DNA of 52,537 nucleotides, from NCBI GenBank assembly GCA_945861585.1, contig CAMAVC010000011.1:1-52537 (forward strand). The letters are read 5' to 3'. A program made the translations under genes and the position numbers. The stretch's first letter is position 1. Each line of letters starts with the position of its first letter. Under the pieces are notes generated by a model. It made no database searches. It had not been told where the DNA came from and saw only the letters and a program-made list of their open reading frames with translations. Positions 25,243 to 33,412 of the stretch are shown here, in pieces. Source of the stretch: Planctomicrobium piriforme (GTDB taxonomy: Bacteria; Planctomycetota; Planctomycetia; Pirellulales; UBA1268).

Positions 25243-25878
25243 ATGCCCACGTCCATCACCCCGATGACCACCACCGCGATCGACGCCCTGCTCGAGCGGC
25301 TCGTCGCCCATTGGCACGAAGTGGAGCCGGCCCACGCCGAGACCGGGCTCGCCGGCAAGATCTGCGATCTCCACAAGTTCAACTTCCAGCTCTGGCACGA
25401 GGAAGACATCGCCCGCTCGCCCGATGTCACCGACGCGAAGATCGCGCAGGTGAAGCGGGCGATCGATAAATACAACCAGGCCCGCAACGACGCGATCGAG
25501 AAGGTCGACGACTTCCTGATCGAGGAGCTCGCGCGGCGCGGCGTCGAGGCCGGCCCCCACGCCCCGGCCGCCACGGAGACGCCCGGCGCCGCGATCGACA
25601 GGCTGTCGATTCTCGAACTGCGCCGCTTCCACATGCTCGAGCAGATCGAGCGACCCGACGCGAGCCTGGAGCATCGCGAGAAGGCGGCCGGGCGGATGGT
25701 GGTGCTCGACACGCAGCGGAAGCATCTCATCGAGGCCCTCGACCGGCTGCTCGGCGAGATCTTTTCGGGCCAGCGTCCGCTCCGCGTGTTCCGCCAGATG
25801 AAGATGTACAACGACCCGACGATGAATCCCTATCTCTACAAGGCCCAGCAGGGGCAGCCCGCCACGAAGGCCGCGTAG
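25243..25878 (+). CDS. DUF4254 family protein
   Basis: 211 residues, with AAGGAG nine bases upstream of ATG 25243. The sequence NFQLWHEEDIARSPDV, KRAIDKYNQARNDAIEKVD and IDRLSILELRRFHM is characteristic of DUF4254. Helical, cytoplasmic, function unknown; members often sit near glycosyltransferase or polysaccharide genes. It follows the ketosynthase at 38 nt on the same strand and may share its message. Confidence 0.82.
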   Translation: MPTSITPMTTTAIDALLERLVAHWHEVEPAHAETGLAGKICDLHKFNFQLWHEEDIARSPDVTDAKIAQVKRAIDKYNQARNDAIEKVDDFLIEELARRGVEAGPHAPAATETPGAAIDRLSILELRRFHMLEQIERPDASLEHREKAAGRMVVLDTQRKHLIEALDRLLGEIFSGQRPLRVFRQMKMYNDPTMNPYLYKAQQGQPATKAA

Positions 25879-25907
25879 AGTGCGCGACGGACCGGGGGAA
25901 ACCTGCG

Positions 25908-28709
25908 TCAGGCGAAGGTCACGTCCTGGACCGAGACGCCGTGCGTGTTGGTGCCCGATACGGTCACCGAGAGCACGTTGTTGACGATGCGGATCGGGCA
26001 GTTGATCGTCATGTTCTGCCACTGCAGGCCGATCTGACCCATGCCGCCGTCGAGAAACTGACCGCCCGTCAGCGTCGCCGAGTTGCTCGACGTGTTGAAG
26101 ATGCCCCCGGAGGTGGCGGCCAAGGCTCGCCCGCCGAAACGAGCCGGGCTGGCGGAGGGCGGCGTTAGGAAGAGGGTGTCGGTGGCGGCGCCCGATGCCG
26201 ACCAGCCGCTGTCGAACCGGATGCCCGAGACGCTGATGGGGCCGGTGCCGTTCGCATCCCCGACCACGTTGATCGAGCAGGAGTTGTGCTCGATCCGCAC
26301 GGAGCCGTTGACCGTGACGTTGCTCCACTGCAGGCCGATGTCGCCCATGCCGCCATCGAGAAACTGATTGCCGGCGAGGATCGCGCCGCTGTTGGTGGCG
26401 GAGTTCGTCCGGGCGGCCTGCGAGATGCTGCCGCCAAAGCCCGTCAGTCGCTGCGCTCCCGCCGTGGCAGACGCGCGAGTGAACGACGATGATCCGAGGT
26501 CCGCAGTTGGCACGGAGCCCGGGAAGGCGATGTTGCCGAGCGTGATGCTGCCCGCCACCCCGCCGGCCTGCGTGCCGGCCGTGCCCTGGTTGCTGACCTG
26601 GAGCACGTTGTTCACGATCACGAGACCGCTGCCACTTTGCGTGACGGTCGTCCACTGGAGCGACGTGGCCGCGGCCTGACTATTCACAAACTGCTGGTTG
26701 GTCCGATTCACGCGGTTCTGGTACCGCATGAAGGCGGGATTCGGCACGTCGGGACTCGGCTTGGCGGACGGGCCCACGATGAGGCTGTCGAGCTTCGCCA
26801 ACGCGAGCCGAGGATCACCTGCGGAGCTGGCGGCGGAGCCGAACGTGACGTTTTGCACCGAGATGCCCGCGAGGGCCGAGCCTTCGGGCTGGATGGACAG
26901 CGAGTTGTGCACCACCTGCACGCTGCCATTGACCTTCACATTGGACCATTGCAGGCCGATGTCGCCGAACCCGCCATCGGCGAACTGGCTGTTCGACACG
27001 AGCCCGCTGTTGGTGGCCGAGTTGGATTGAAACCGCGTCGGGCCGGGCTTCGTGGGCGCGGGCAGCTTGGGCGTGACGGGCGTGCCCTGCGTGATGACGG
27101 GCGGAGTGGCGGGCAGTGCTCCGCCGCTCGACGGCGTGGAAGGGGCAAACGCCGGTGGCGACGACGTGAACGACACGTCGGCGACGGTGATCAGACCCTG
27201 CTTCGCATTCTCGGGCTGGATGGAGAGAGAGTTGTGTGTCGCCTCGACGTTGCCGCTCACCTGCACGTTCTGCCACTGCATGCCGATGTCGCCGAACCCG
27301 CCGTCTGCGAATTGGCTGGCCACGATCCGCCCGCTGTTGGTCGCGTCGTTGCTTGAAGCGGTCGTGGTGGACGCCCCGGTTGTGCCGCCCGGAGCGACGG
27401 GGGAGCCGGGCCCGGCAGGGGGCGTCGTCGCGAAGCCGGGCTGCGACAACTGGCCAAACTGCTTCGAGCCGGTCGTGATCGTGCCCACGTTGGAAAGTTG
27501 CGGCTGGATCTCGAGGCCGCTGTGCAGCGTGGCCACCCGTCCTCCGACGGTCACATTCGACCACTGCATGCCGATATCGCCGAATCCACCATCGGCCACC
27601 TGGCTCGACATGATCGAGCCGGTGTTCGTGCCCGTGTCCTGGGTGGAGAAGTACAACGGCCGGGCGCCGGTCGCGCGCGGCAGCTTCGAGAGCACGATCT
27701 GGTATCCATTCGCCGGGATCGACTGGATCACGGTCTTGGCAGGGATGCCGTTTCCATACACGTACATGCCCGGATAGAGCATGCTCGTCGTCGGCGCCGC
27801 GCCGAACGCGGCCTTGGCGAAGGTCACCACTCGCGTCTTCGCGTTGAGCGTGCCGAGAAGGGTGGGGGGACCGAGATTTCCCTGTCCGTTGGTCGGCTGG
27901 ATGACGAACTTTTCCGCCCCGATATCGATCGACCCGCCCACCTTCACCGAGCGGAGTTGCAGCCCGGTGTCGCCGAATCCGCCGTCGTTGAACTGGCTGG
28001 AGGCGATGGTGCCGGCGTTGGCCTGCATCCCCGGCAGCTGCGGGGCGAAAGGCACGCTCGGCGGCGTCACAGGCACGTCGGGCGACCCGAGCGTGGTTCG
28101 CGACACGATCGACAGGTCGCCGCCGACCGTGAGCCCGCTGGCCTGGATGCCGAGCGGCCCGAAGCCGCCATCGTTGAACTGGCTGGAGGAAATGATCCCG
28201 GAGTTGGTGGGTCCTCCGGGCGAGCCCGGAGGCGCGAGCGCAGGCAGCGCGTTGGCGCCGCCCACGGGCACCGGCTGGGTGCCACCTGCAGCCGGCTTGC
28301 CGATCCCCTCGTCGAGAATGTCGACGCGCAGGGCGCCATTTGGAAGGGCCACGTTCTGCAGCTGCAAGCCGAGCGTCGTGAAGCCACCCACGTTCACCTG
28401 GCTGCCGCTGATCTGTCCCGAATTCACGGCCGACTGGGGATAGGTGTAGCTGGGCGGCGGGGTGGGCGGCGAGCCGACGTTGTTGGGCGCGGTGAGCTGG
28501 ATCGACTGCCCCCGGCCGGCGCTCACGCCCAGCAGTTGCATGCCCAGAAGCGAATAGCCGTAGGGCTGAAACTGGCTTTTGATGATCGAGCCCGCGTTGG
28601 GGTTCACGGGGCCGGCGGAGAGCGCCAGCCGCTGTTCCAACGATTCGGCCTGAGCGAGCCGGAGGTGGCTCGTGCGCGGACTGCGTCGGGCTCGATGGCC
28701 AGCATTCAC
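25908..28709 (-). CDS. Large secreted repeat protein, about ten N-S-G..SQF.DGGFGDIG repeats
   Basis: About 933 residues from a GTG at 28709 (GAGGTG upstream); a TTG at 28742 would add 11 residues. The N-terminus (ESLEQRLALSAG) matches the short planctomycete extracellular-protein motif rather than a normal signal. Ten units of 60-130 residues follow, each with the core NSGxIxxSQFxDGGFGDIGxQWxNVxVxG, usually followed by HNSLSIQPE or NNVLSV and an IxVxxVxF strand. The most regular units are the middle and last ones; unit 8 (NQQFVNSQAAATSLQW) is degenerate. Linkers are Pro/Thr/Gly rich. The strand-turn periodicity suggests a solenoid or beta-helix surface protein. No dockerin, sortase or PEP-CTERM anchor is seen. 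Confidence 0.72.
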   Translation of the reverse strand: MNAGHRARRSPRTSHLRLAQAESLEQRLALSAGPVNPNAGSIIKSQFQPYGYSLLGMQLLGVSAGRGQSIQLTAPNNVGSPPTPPPSYTYPQSAVNSGQISGSQVNVGGFTTLGLQLQNVALPNGALRVDILDEGIGKPAAGGTQPVPVGGANALPALAPPGSPGGPTNSGIISSSQFNDGGFGPLGIQASGLTVGGDLSIVSRTTLGSPDVPVTPPSVPFAPQLPGMQANAGTIASSQFNDGGFGDTGLQLRSVKVGGSIDIGAEKFVIQPTNGQGNLGPPTLLGTLNAKTRVVTFAKAAFGAAPTTSMLYPGMYVYGNGIPAKTVIQSIPANGYQIVLSKLPRATGARPLYFSTQDTGTNTGSIMSSQVADGGFGDIGMQWSNVTVGGRVATLHSGLEIQPQLSNVGTITTGSKQFGQLSQPGFATTPPAGPGSPVAPGGTTGASTTTASSNDATNSGRIVASQFADGGFGDIGMQWQNVQVSGNVEATHNSLSIQPENAKQGLITVADVSFTSSPPAFAPSTPSSGGALPATPPVITQGTPVTPKLPAPTKPGPTRFQSNSATNSGLVSNSQFADGGFGDIGLQWSNVKVNGSVQVVHNSLSIQPEGSALAGISVQNVTFGSAASSAGDPRLALAKLDSLIVGPSAKPSPDVPNPAFMRYQNRVNRTNQQFVNSQAAATSLQWTTVTQSGSGLVIVNNVLQVSNQGTAGTQAGGVAGSITLGNIAFPGSVPTADLGSSSFTRASATAGAQRLTGFGGSISQAARTNSATNSGAILAGNQFLDGGMGDIGLQWSNVTVNGSVRIEHNSCSINVVGDANGTGPISVSGIRFDSGWSASGAATDTLFLTPPSASPARFGGRALAATSGGIFNTSSNSATLTGGQFLDGGMGQIGLQWQNMTINCPIRIVNNVLSVTVSGTNTHGVSVQDVTFA

Positions 28710-28816
28710 TTCACACCTCGGCTCGTCGCATTCTACGGCCAATCCTTGTTGGTCGCCTCCCCCGCCCGTAAGATGCCGGAGTGAAACCCCTTGTTTTCAA
28801 GGGTGAACTGCCCCTT

Positions 28817-28890
28817 GCCCCCGTAGCTCAGTTGGATAGAGCGGAGCTTTCCTAAAGCTCAGGTCACAGGTTCGATCCCTGTCGGGGGTA
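28817..28890 (+). tRNA. tRNA-Arg (anticodon CCT)
   Basis: Cloverleaf read directly: acceptor GCCCCCG/CGGGGGT (first pair G-U), D arm GCTC..GAGC, anticodon stem GAGCT/AGCTC with loop TTCCTAA (anticodon CCT, reads AGG), variable AGGTC, T arm ACAGG-TTCGATC-CCTGT, discriminator A. No CCA is encoded. The integrase gene lies immediately downstream, so the 3' half of this tRNA is the expected attachment site. Confidence 0.95.
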
Positions 28891-29199
28891 TTCGGCATCT
28901 TTGTGCGGTTCCGCAAGGGGACGCACGGAGATGCAATCTCATGAAATCGCGGGAAATACTCAGGTTCGCGATTTCGGTGTCGTCGCCCGGTGCGTCGCAT
29001 TTCGTCCCTTGCGTGCAGATGCAGGGTCGGATTTAGGGAAGTTTTTTCGGGGCCCGAAAACTTCGGAAACCCGCTGAAAATCCAGCCCCGGAAGGCGCCG
29101 CCGCATCGCTCAGAAAAGCGGAAATAGGGAAGTGGGGCACGCGGGCCTGGCCGATGCGCAACGCCGCGCAACGCGAATGAAAAAGCCGGATCCTGAAGC
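28891..29199. other. Presumed left att region between tRNA-Arg and integrase
   Basis: 309 bp with no credible gene. Contains GAAATCGCG (28943-28951) facing CGCGATTTC (28967-28975), a perfect 9-bp inverted repeat, and TTTTCGGG-G-CCCGAAAA at 29044-29060, an 8-bp perfect palindrome. The latter can be a terminator for the integrase or a recombinase arm site. The 3' tRNA sequence was looked for further right in the window and no second copy was found. Confidence 0.45.
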
Positions 29200-30348
29200 C
29201 TAGGCCGACTTGAGAATGGAGGGGTCGAGCGTGACGATCTCGGCCGCCGCCTTGGCGTAACTCTCGCTCTGAACCTGCATGTAGTACTCGAGGGCGACCT
29301 GCGGCGTGTGGCCGAGCCACCGGCAAAAGTCGTGGATCGGAATCCCCCGCCGGGCCAGTTCGGTCGAGCGGGTCGAGCGGAGATTCAGGAAGACCCTCGC
29401 CCAGTCCTCGATGCCGGCGTCCGCGATGATCCGGCTCATCGGCACGCCGAGGTTGCTCTCGGACTCGTAGCCGAGGACCACCCGGCCGGCGGCCTTCGGC
29501 CTGCCCGCCAGAACCTCACGGAGGGCGGACGCGACCTCCGGGAACAGCGGCACATCCCGCATCCGGGGGCCGCGCCGATGCCGACCCTTCGAGCCACGAA
29601 GGTGGATCAAGTTCCGGTCCCATCGCACGTCCTCCCAACGGAGCCTGAGGATCTCGCTGGGACGAAGGCCGCCGAACCGGGCGAGGCTGAAGATGGCCCG
29701 CCACTCCGCACACGGGCAGGCATCGAGCACCGAGGCGGCCTGCTCCGGGGTCATGAACCGCATACGAGCCTCGTTACGGACCTCCCGGAGCCCCTCCATC
29801 TTTCGGAACGGATTGGCCGCCGCGAGGCCGCGCTCCACGGCCTCCGAGAAGAACTGCTTGGACTTCCTGCAGTGGGTGGCGACGGCGTTGTATTCCAGGC
29901 CGCAGGGTCCGATGAGGTAGTTACGGAAGGCGGCCGCGTCTTCCACGGTGATGTCGCCGATGTCCGGATTGCCCCTGAAAAACGCAACGAGCTTTTTCCG
30001 CGTCTGATCGAGGTTGCGGATTGTCAACGGCGAAGACACGGGACGTCTCTCCTCGATGTAGGCCTCCGTGAACCCTGCCAGGGTCATCTTACGGGCCCCC
30101 GCCCCCGGCCTGATCAGCAGCAGCCGCTCAAGTTTTTTGCGCAAACGGTCTTCCACGCCGCCGACCCAGGCCGCCGTCTCGGGCGGAAGGGCGACGTTGG
30201 CCCTCTTCGCCTCGACGAGCCGCTCGGCATGCCGATGGATTTCTTCGGCCGAACGCTTCTGTGTGCGGCCGAGGTAGAGCGTCTTGGGGCCGTCGTCGTA
30301 GTACTTGACGACCCACTCGCCGGTCTTCCGACAACTCAGGCTGGCCAT
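29200..30348 (-). CDS. Tyrosine recombinase / integrase
   Basis: 382 residues from ATG 30348, which overlaps the stop of the upstream HTH gene (TGATG). Core-binding SAM-like domain at about 88-180; catalytic domain after 195. Arg in GGLRPSEILRLRW (Arg229), Lys in the SKG turn (about 254), LRSTRSTEL in place of the usual HxxR (Arg327; the leading His is missing, a variant common in planctomycete integrases), WLGHT (His347), and Tyr355/356 in EYYMQV. It should integrate and, with a directionality factor, excise the element at the neighbouring tRNA-Arg. Confidence 0.88.
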   Translation of the reverse strand: MASLSCRKTGEWVVKYYDDGPKTLYLGRTQKRSAEEIHRHAERLVEAKRANVALPPETAAWVGGVEDRLRKKLERLLLIRPGAGARKMTLAGFTEAYIEERRPVSSPLTIRNLDQTRKKLVAFFRGNPDIGDITVEDAAAFRNYLIGPCGLEYNAVATHCRKSKQFFSEAVERGLAAANPFRKMEGLREVRNEARMRFMTPEQAASVLDACPCAEWRAIFSLARFGGLRPSEILRLRWEDVRWDRNLIHLRGSKGRHRRGPRMRDVPLFPEVASALREVLAGRPKAAGRVVLGYESESNLGVPMSRIIADAGIEDWARVFLNLRSTRSTELARRGIPIHDFCRWLGHTPQVALEYYMQVQSESYAKAAAEIVTLDPSILKSA

Positions 30349-30698
30349 CAGACCTGCCCCCCGCATGTGCGATGGCGGCTGACGAATTCCTCGAGATCGG
30401 CTTTTGTATACCGAGTCGACTTGCCCATCCGAATGCACGGAAGCTCCCCGCGGCCCGACAGGTACTGCACCTGACGAGGGGAGATCCGTAGGTATTCGGC
30501 GGCCTCTTTGGTTTTCAGGAGGGGCCCGCCGGGCGAACGATCGCCCGGAAGTCCTGCGTTCACGGCCCGTTTGGCGGTCTGCATCGAGGGGTCCTCGGCA
30601 GAGAAAGACCCGTACGGCTGCAGCCCAGGGCGACCGCTCCAGCCCACTTCATACTTGCACGCGCCAAAAGCCGATCGCCTGCCTGAGTCCCCATTCAT
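30348..30698 (-). CDS. HTH (helix-turn-helix_17/excisionase-like) protein
   Basis: 116 residues; GGGAGGT lies a few bases upstream of ATG 30698. The C-terminal 55 residues (LLKTKEAAEYLRISPRQVQY, then SGRGELPCIRMGKSTRYTK) form a MerR/excisionase-type winged HTH. The N-terminal 55 residues are low-complexity and Gly-rich. Translationally coupled to the integrase, so it is probably the recombination directionality factor. Confidence 0.75.
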   Translation of the reverse strand: MNGDSGRRSAFGACKYEVGWSGRPGLQPYGSFSAEDPSMQTAKRAVNAGLPGDRSPGGPLLKTKEAAEYLRISPRQVQYLSGRGELPCIRMGKSTRYTKADLEEFVSRHRTCGGQV

Positions 30699-30893
30699 GA
30701 CGCCACCTCCCTTTTTCTCACCTTAGGAATGCCTGTCAGTCATCTGGCATACCCACCACAAGGACTGGGGCGGCTTCCGGAAAGCCCGCACCCCGTATCC
30801 CTGGCAGTAGGTCACAGGCCGCCGGCCCTCGTATCCGGAAGATCATCGTTTGAGGGCCTATATCGGTGACCGCCAAACGAAAGAGGCCACCAG

Positions 30894-31151
30894 ATGTTTC
30901 CGCAAGATGACGTCGATGCCGCTCGCAACGATAAGGGGCTGCAGGCCAAGCACGATGCCGAGAGTGCACGACGGCTCTACGGGAACGGGGTCACATGCCC
31001 CAAGTGTTCACGCACCGGTGACGAGCTAACGTGGATCTACTTCCGCAGCCCGGCATGGACCTGGCAAAGCCTTTGCGGCCGAGCCGGATGGCTGGCCGTC
31101 TGCGATCCCTGCCGGACGCAGGTGAGCTTCTTCCTCGAGGTCATGAATTGA
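30894..31151 (+). CDS. Small zinc-ribbon-like protein
   Basis: 85 residues. Two Cys pairs, CPKC (35-38) and CDPC (70-73), 31 residues apart, suggest one treble-clef or ribbon zinc site around WIYFRSPAWTWQSLCGRAGW. GAGG upstream of the ATG. Divergent from the excisionase-like gene. Function unknown; small proteins of this kind are common in planctomycete mobile elements. Confidence 0.6.
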   Translation: MFPQDDVDAARNDKGLQAKHDAESARRLYGNGVTCPKCSRTGDELTWIYFRSPAWTWQSLCGRAGWLAVCDPCRTQVSFFLEVMN

Positions 31152-31556
31152 CCCTCGGGATTGAGACGCAGCCGGACACAATTTCAGATCTTCATTTGTG
31201 TCCGTTAGTGACACCAGCCTTGTTTCGAAATGAAGATTTCAGAAATTTCAATCAAAAACTTTGGGTGATGGGACTCCCAGGCAGGGCACGCCGGCGGCCC
31301 GATGGGGGTTTATCGAACCACCACCTCTCAAGACATAAAAACAGTCTCGTAGTCTCGTTTGGGCGGACAGCAAGATAGGCGTGGAAGGCCGAGACCGATG
31401 TCTTATCGGTTCACCCGTCGGAACCTGACTGAACCCGCTGCGTCGCCTATTTTTTCAGGAGTTTGCGGGAGTTCTCAAATTCCTTTTGGCCCCTCACTCT
31501 CTTATGGCGCGGCGAAGAATTTCCTTCGCCCGCATAGATAGCCCCAGGAGGATTCT
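31152..31556. other. Non-coding leader of the replication module
   Basis: 405 bp, lower GC than its surroundings. Has CGGACACAA (31173-31181) facing TTGTGTCCG (31196-31204), a perfect 9-bp stem with 14-nt loop, possibly the terminator of the zinc-ribbon gene or part of a replication origin. GGCGAAG/CTTCGCC (31511-31530) forms a hairpin just before the ribosome binding site of the next gene. No convincing gene. Confidence 0.45.
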
Positions 31557-31748
31557 ATGCCCAAAAAAAAGCTTCTTTCCACAGGCCAGGCCGCAGTCCG
31601 GCTTGGATTGGCTCGTCACCAACTCGCCTACGCTTTTCAGACAAAACAATTGCCCGAAGTCCGCATGGTCTGCGGCCGCCGAGCGTTCACGGAAGCCGAC
31701 CTGCAGACAATCCGCGACTTTTTTGAAAAACGAAGGGGCTCGAGGTGA
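31557..31748 (+). CDS. Small HTH protein upstream of rep
   Basis: 63 residues with AGGAGG five bases before the ATG. STGQAAVRLGLARHQLAYAF and FTEADLQTIRDFF match the MerR/excisionase HTH fold. The rep gene starts on its stop codon (GTGA overlap), so it is likely a copy-number or rep regulator made from the same message; an excisionase role is the alternative. Confidence 0.7.
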   Translation: MPKKKLLSTGQAAVRLGLARHQLAYAFQTKQLPEVRMVCGRRAFTEADLQTIRDFFEKRRGSR

Positions 31749-32785
31749 GCGTTACGGACGTACTGCCCGAGGCACTCAACATGGAATGGGACCGGTTGAG
31801 GGAGATGTCCCGCGAGGAGCCATGGGTACCCTACCCTAAATATATACCGTCCGATTGCCACACCTCGCATACCACCGGCGATTTCCTATGCCAATTCAAC
31901 CCACCCGAATCCACGGGCGGTTTCTACCCAGACGACAGTCCGACAGAGAGTATCGAGGGGTTTCTAAACGACGGCGGGAAGCACCGTGCCTTCATTATTG
32001 AATCGTGCAAGCTCACGCACCGCACCTTTCAGTGGCTGGTGACGGTGAACTACGAGGTGGTCCTCTCGATTGACGAGATCAACGAGGAATGGGGGACTTT
32101 CACCAAACGCACCAGCCGTCTTGCCAATAAAGGTCTCGCACTTTTTTGGGTTCGTGAGATCACACGCACCGATCCACGTCGCCTCCACTACCACATGGGG
32201 ATTCTCGAGGGATTCAGCAACGACATAGATGAAGTCAGGCGGGTGATGGATAAATGCTTGTCGGATTTTTCAAAAAACCATGTGCGTGTGGAGGCTCCTG
32301 ACAATCCTTATGCAATTCCCGCGTATATTTTGAAATTGGAGCCGCATCACCGCGACAAAATCATTCTTTTCAGGCCAAAACTTGGCCTGAAAAGAGTGGG
32401 GCACCTCGGCCATTTCGGGCCGGAGGGGATGAGGAAAAAGGATGTGCTTGGGCGAGCCAAGGAGAAAAAGGATCGTGTGAAGGCAGGCTGTAAGCATGTC
32501 TGGGTGCCTGATATTGCCAACCACATCAGCACCTTCCTGGGCATGCCATTCAAAAAAATACGGGACTTGATCGGTGAGAATCCTTACGACCCTGTCTGGG
32601 AGAAGTGGGAGGACGGCATGTGGGAACGACGGCACAGCCCCGCACCGCTTAATCGGCAGACCAACAGGGAAGATCGGGACTTTGAAGATCCGTTTTTTAT
32701 TAACGACGAGGTGGGCACCCCGGCCAATCGTTGCCTAACCCCGCGACAAGGTGATAACCGGCAATACATGTCGCAACCCGGCTGA
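31745..32785 (+). CDS. HUH-endonuclease rolling-circle replication initiator
   Basis: 346 residues from GTG 31745. Three initiator motifs occur in order: motif 1 FQWLVTVNY (95-103), motif 2 with the metal-binding HUH pair in RLHYHMGIL (His148 and His150), and motif 3 AYILKLEP with Tyr194-x-x-Lys197 as the nicking tyrosine. Their spacing fits single-Tyr Rep_1/Rep_2-like plasmid and phage initiators. Known members nick the double-strand origin and start rolling-circle replication; an integrative element carrying one may replicate when excised or transfer as a circle. Codon use is less GC-biased than the left half. A perfect 13-bp hairpin lies inside the gene (32366-32394). Confidence 0.68.
   Translation: MSVTDVLPEALNMEWDRLREMSREEPWVPYPKYIPSDCHTSHTTGDFLCQFNPPESTGGFYPDDSPTESIEGFLNDGGKHRAFIIESCKLTHRTFQWLVTVNYEVVLSIDEINEEWGTFTKRTSRLANKGLALFWVREITRTDPRRLHYHMGILEGFSNDIDEVRRVMDKCLSDFSKNHVRVEAPDNPYAIPAYILKLEPHHRDKIILFRPKLGLKRVGHLGHFGPEGMRKKDVLGRAKEKKDRVKAGCKHVWVPDIANHISTFLGMPFKKIRDLIGENPYDPVWEKWEDGMWERRHSPAPLNRQTNREDRDFEDPFFINDEVGTPANRCLTPRQGDNRQYMSQPG
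32366..32394 (+). other. Perfect 13-bp hairpin inside the rep gene
   Basis: CTTTTCAGGCCAA at 32366-32378 and TTGGCCTGAAAAG at 32382-32394, separated by only three bases (AAC). It falls at codons 208-217, just after the nicking-tyrosine motif. The strength and tiny loop are unusual for coding DNA; a cruciform of this type is what a rolling-circle origin nick site often looks like. Confidence 0.5.
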
Positions 32786-33412
32786 TCACGATCGCTGCTT
32801 GTCGCCTCCGTCTTTGAACGTGCTTGGCCAAGACACAGCGTGCCGGCACTGGCTCAAACGAACCCACGGCGATCTTTGACCACCGAGATCGGATCGGGGC
32901 GGGGATCAACTGGTTCACCCCCCTCCGCCCCGATCAGCGGGCCTCAAGATCGCCTTTTCAACACATTTGCTGGAGTTTCCCAGGACACAAACCTGCTCCG
33001 GGGTGGTGCCTGTCTTTTTGCGACCGTTCAGTCTTGGATCCGCGCAATCGGCGGGCTGTATATTAAAAACCATTGCGGCAATCGAGAGACGGGCTTCAGG
33101 CCCACAGGACTTCTTTGACAGCGCTGCCGTGGATTCACTCGCGTCTGGTTCTTTCCGGGAAATGCCAAATCCGACGGCGGACATGCTGACCAACTGCCAG
33201 CACGGCAGATGTCATTTTTCCGGAAAGCCGTCGCACCCGAGATGAAAAGTTTTTTGGTCATCAAGTCGTTGCTGAAACGCGGTGAATGGAAAACCTACAT
33301 GCAGCGGCGAATTGTCAAGAGCCGACTTCGGCGCGGGGCTTGCTTCTTTCCCACGACTGCCACATGAACGCCGCCGCAGGGTGCGACGGCTCAAGGGCAA
33401 CAACGAGGAGAG
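32786..33412. other. Non-coding stretch after rep, possible origin region
   Basis: 627 bp with small overlapping open frames on both strands and no credible product. GATCGGGGCGG (32892-32902) and CCGCCCCGATC (32935-32945) form a perfect 11-bp stem. A 41-codon basic frame (33242-33367) has no good ribosome binding site. Position behind rep would suit a single-strand origin or terminator. Confidence 0.4.

Noticed and set aside
27498-28784. Forward 428-codon frame over the repeat protein
   Set aside because: His/Arg-rich antisense translation; the leftward frame has ten regular repeats.
33242-33367. 41-codon basic frame in the gap behind rep
   Set aside because: No ribosome binding site and no recognisable fold.
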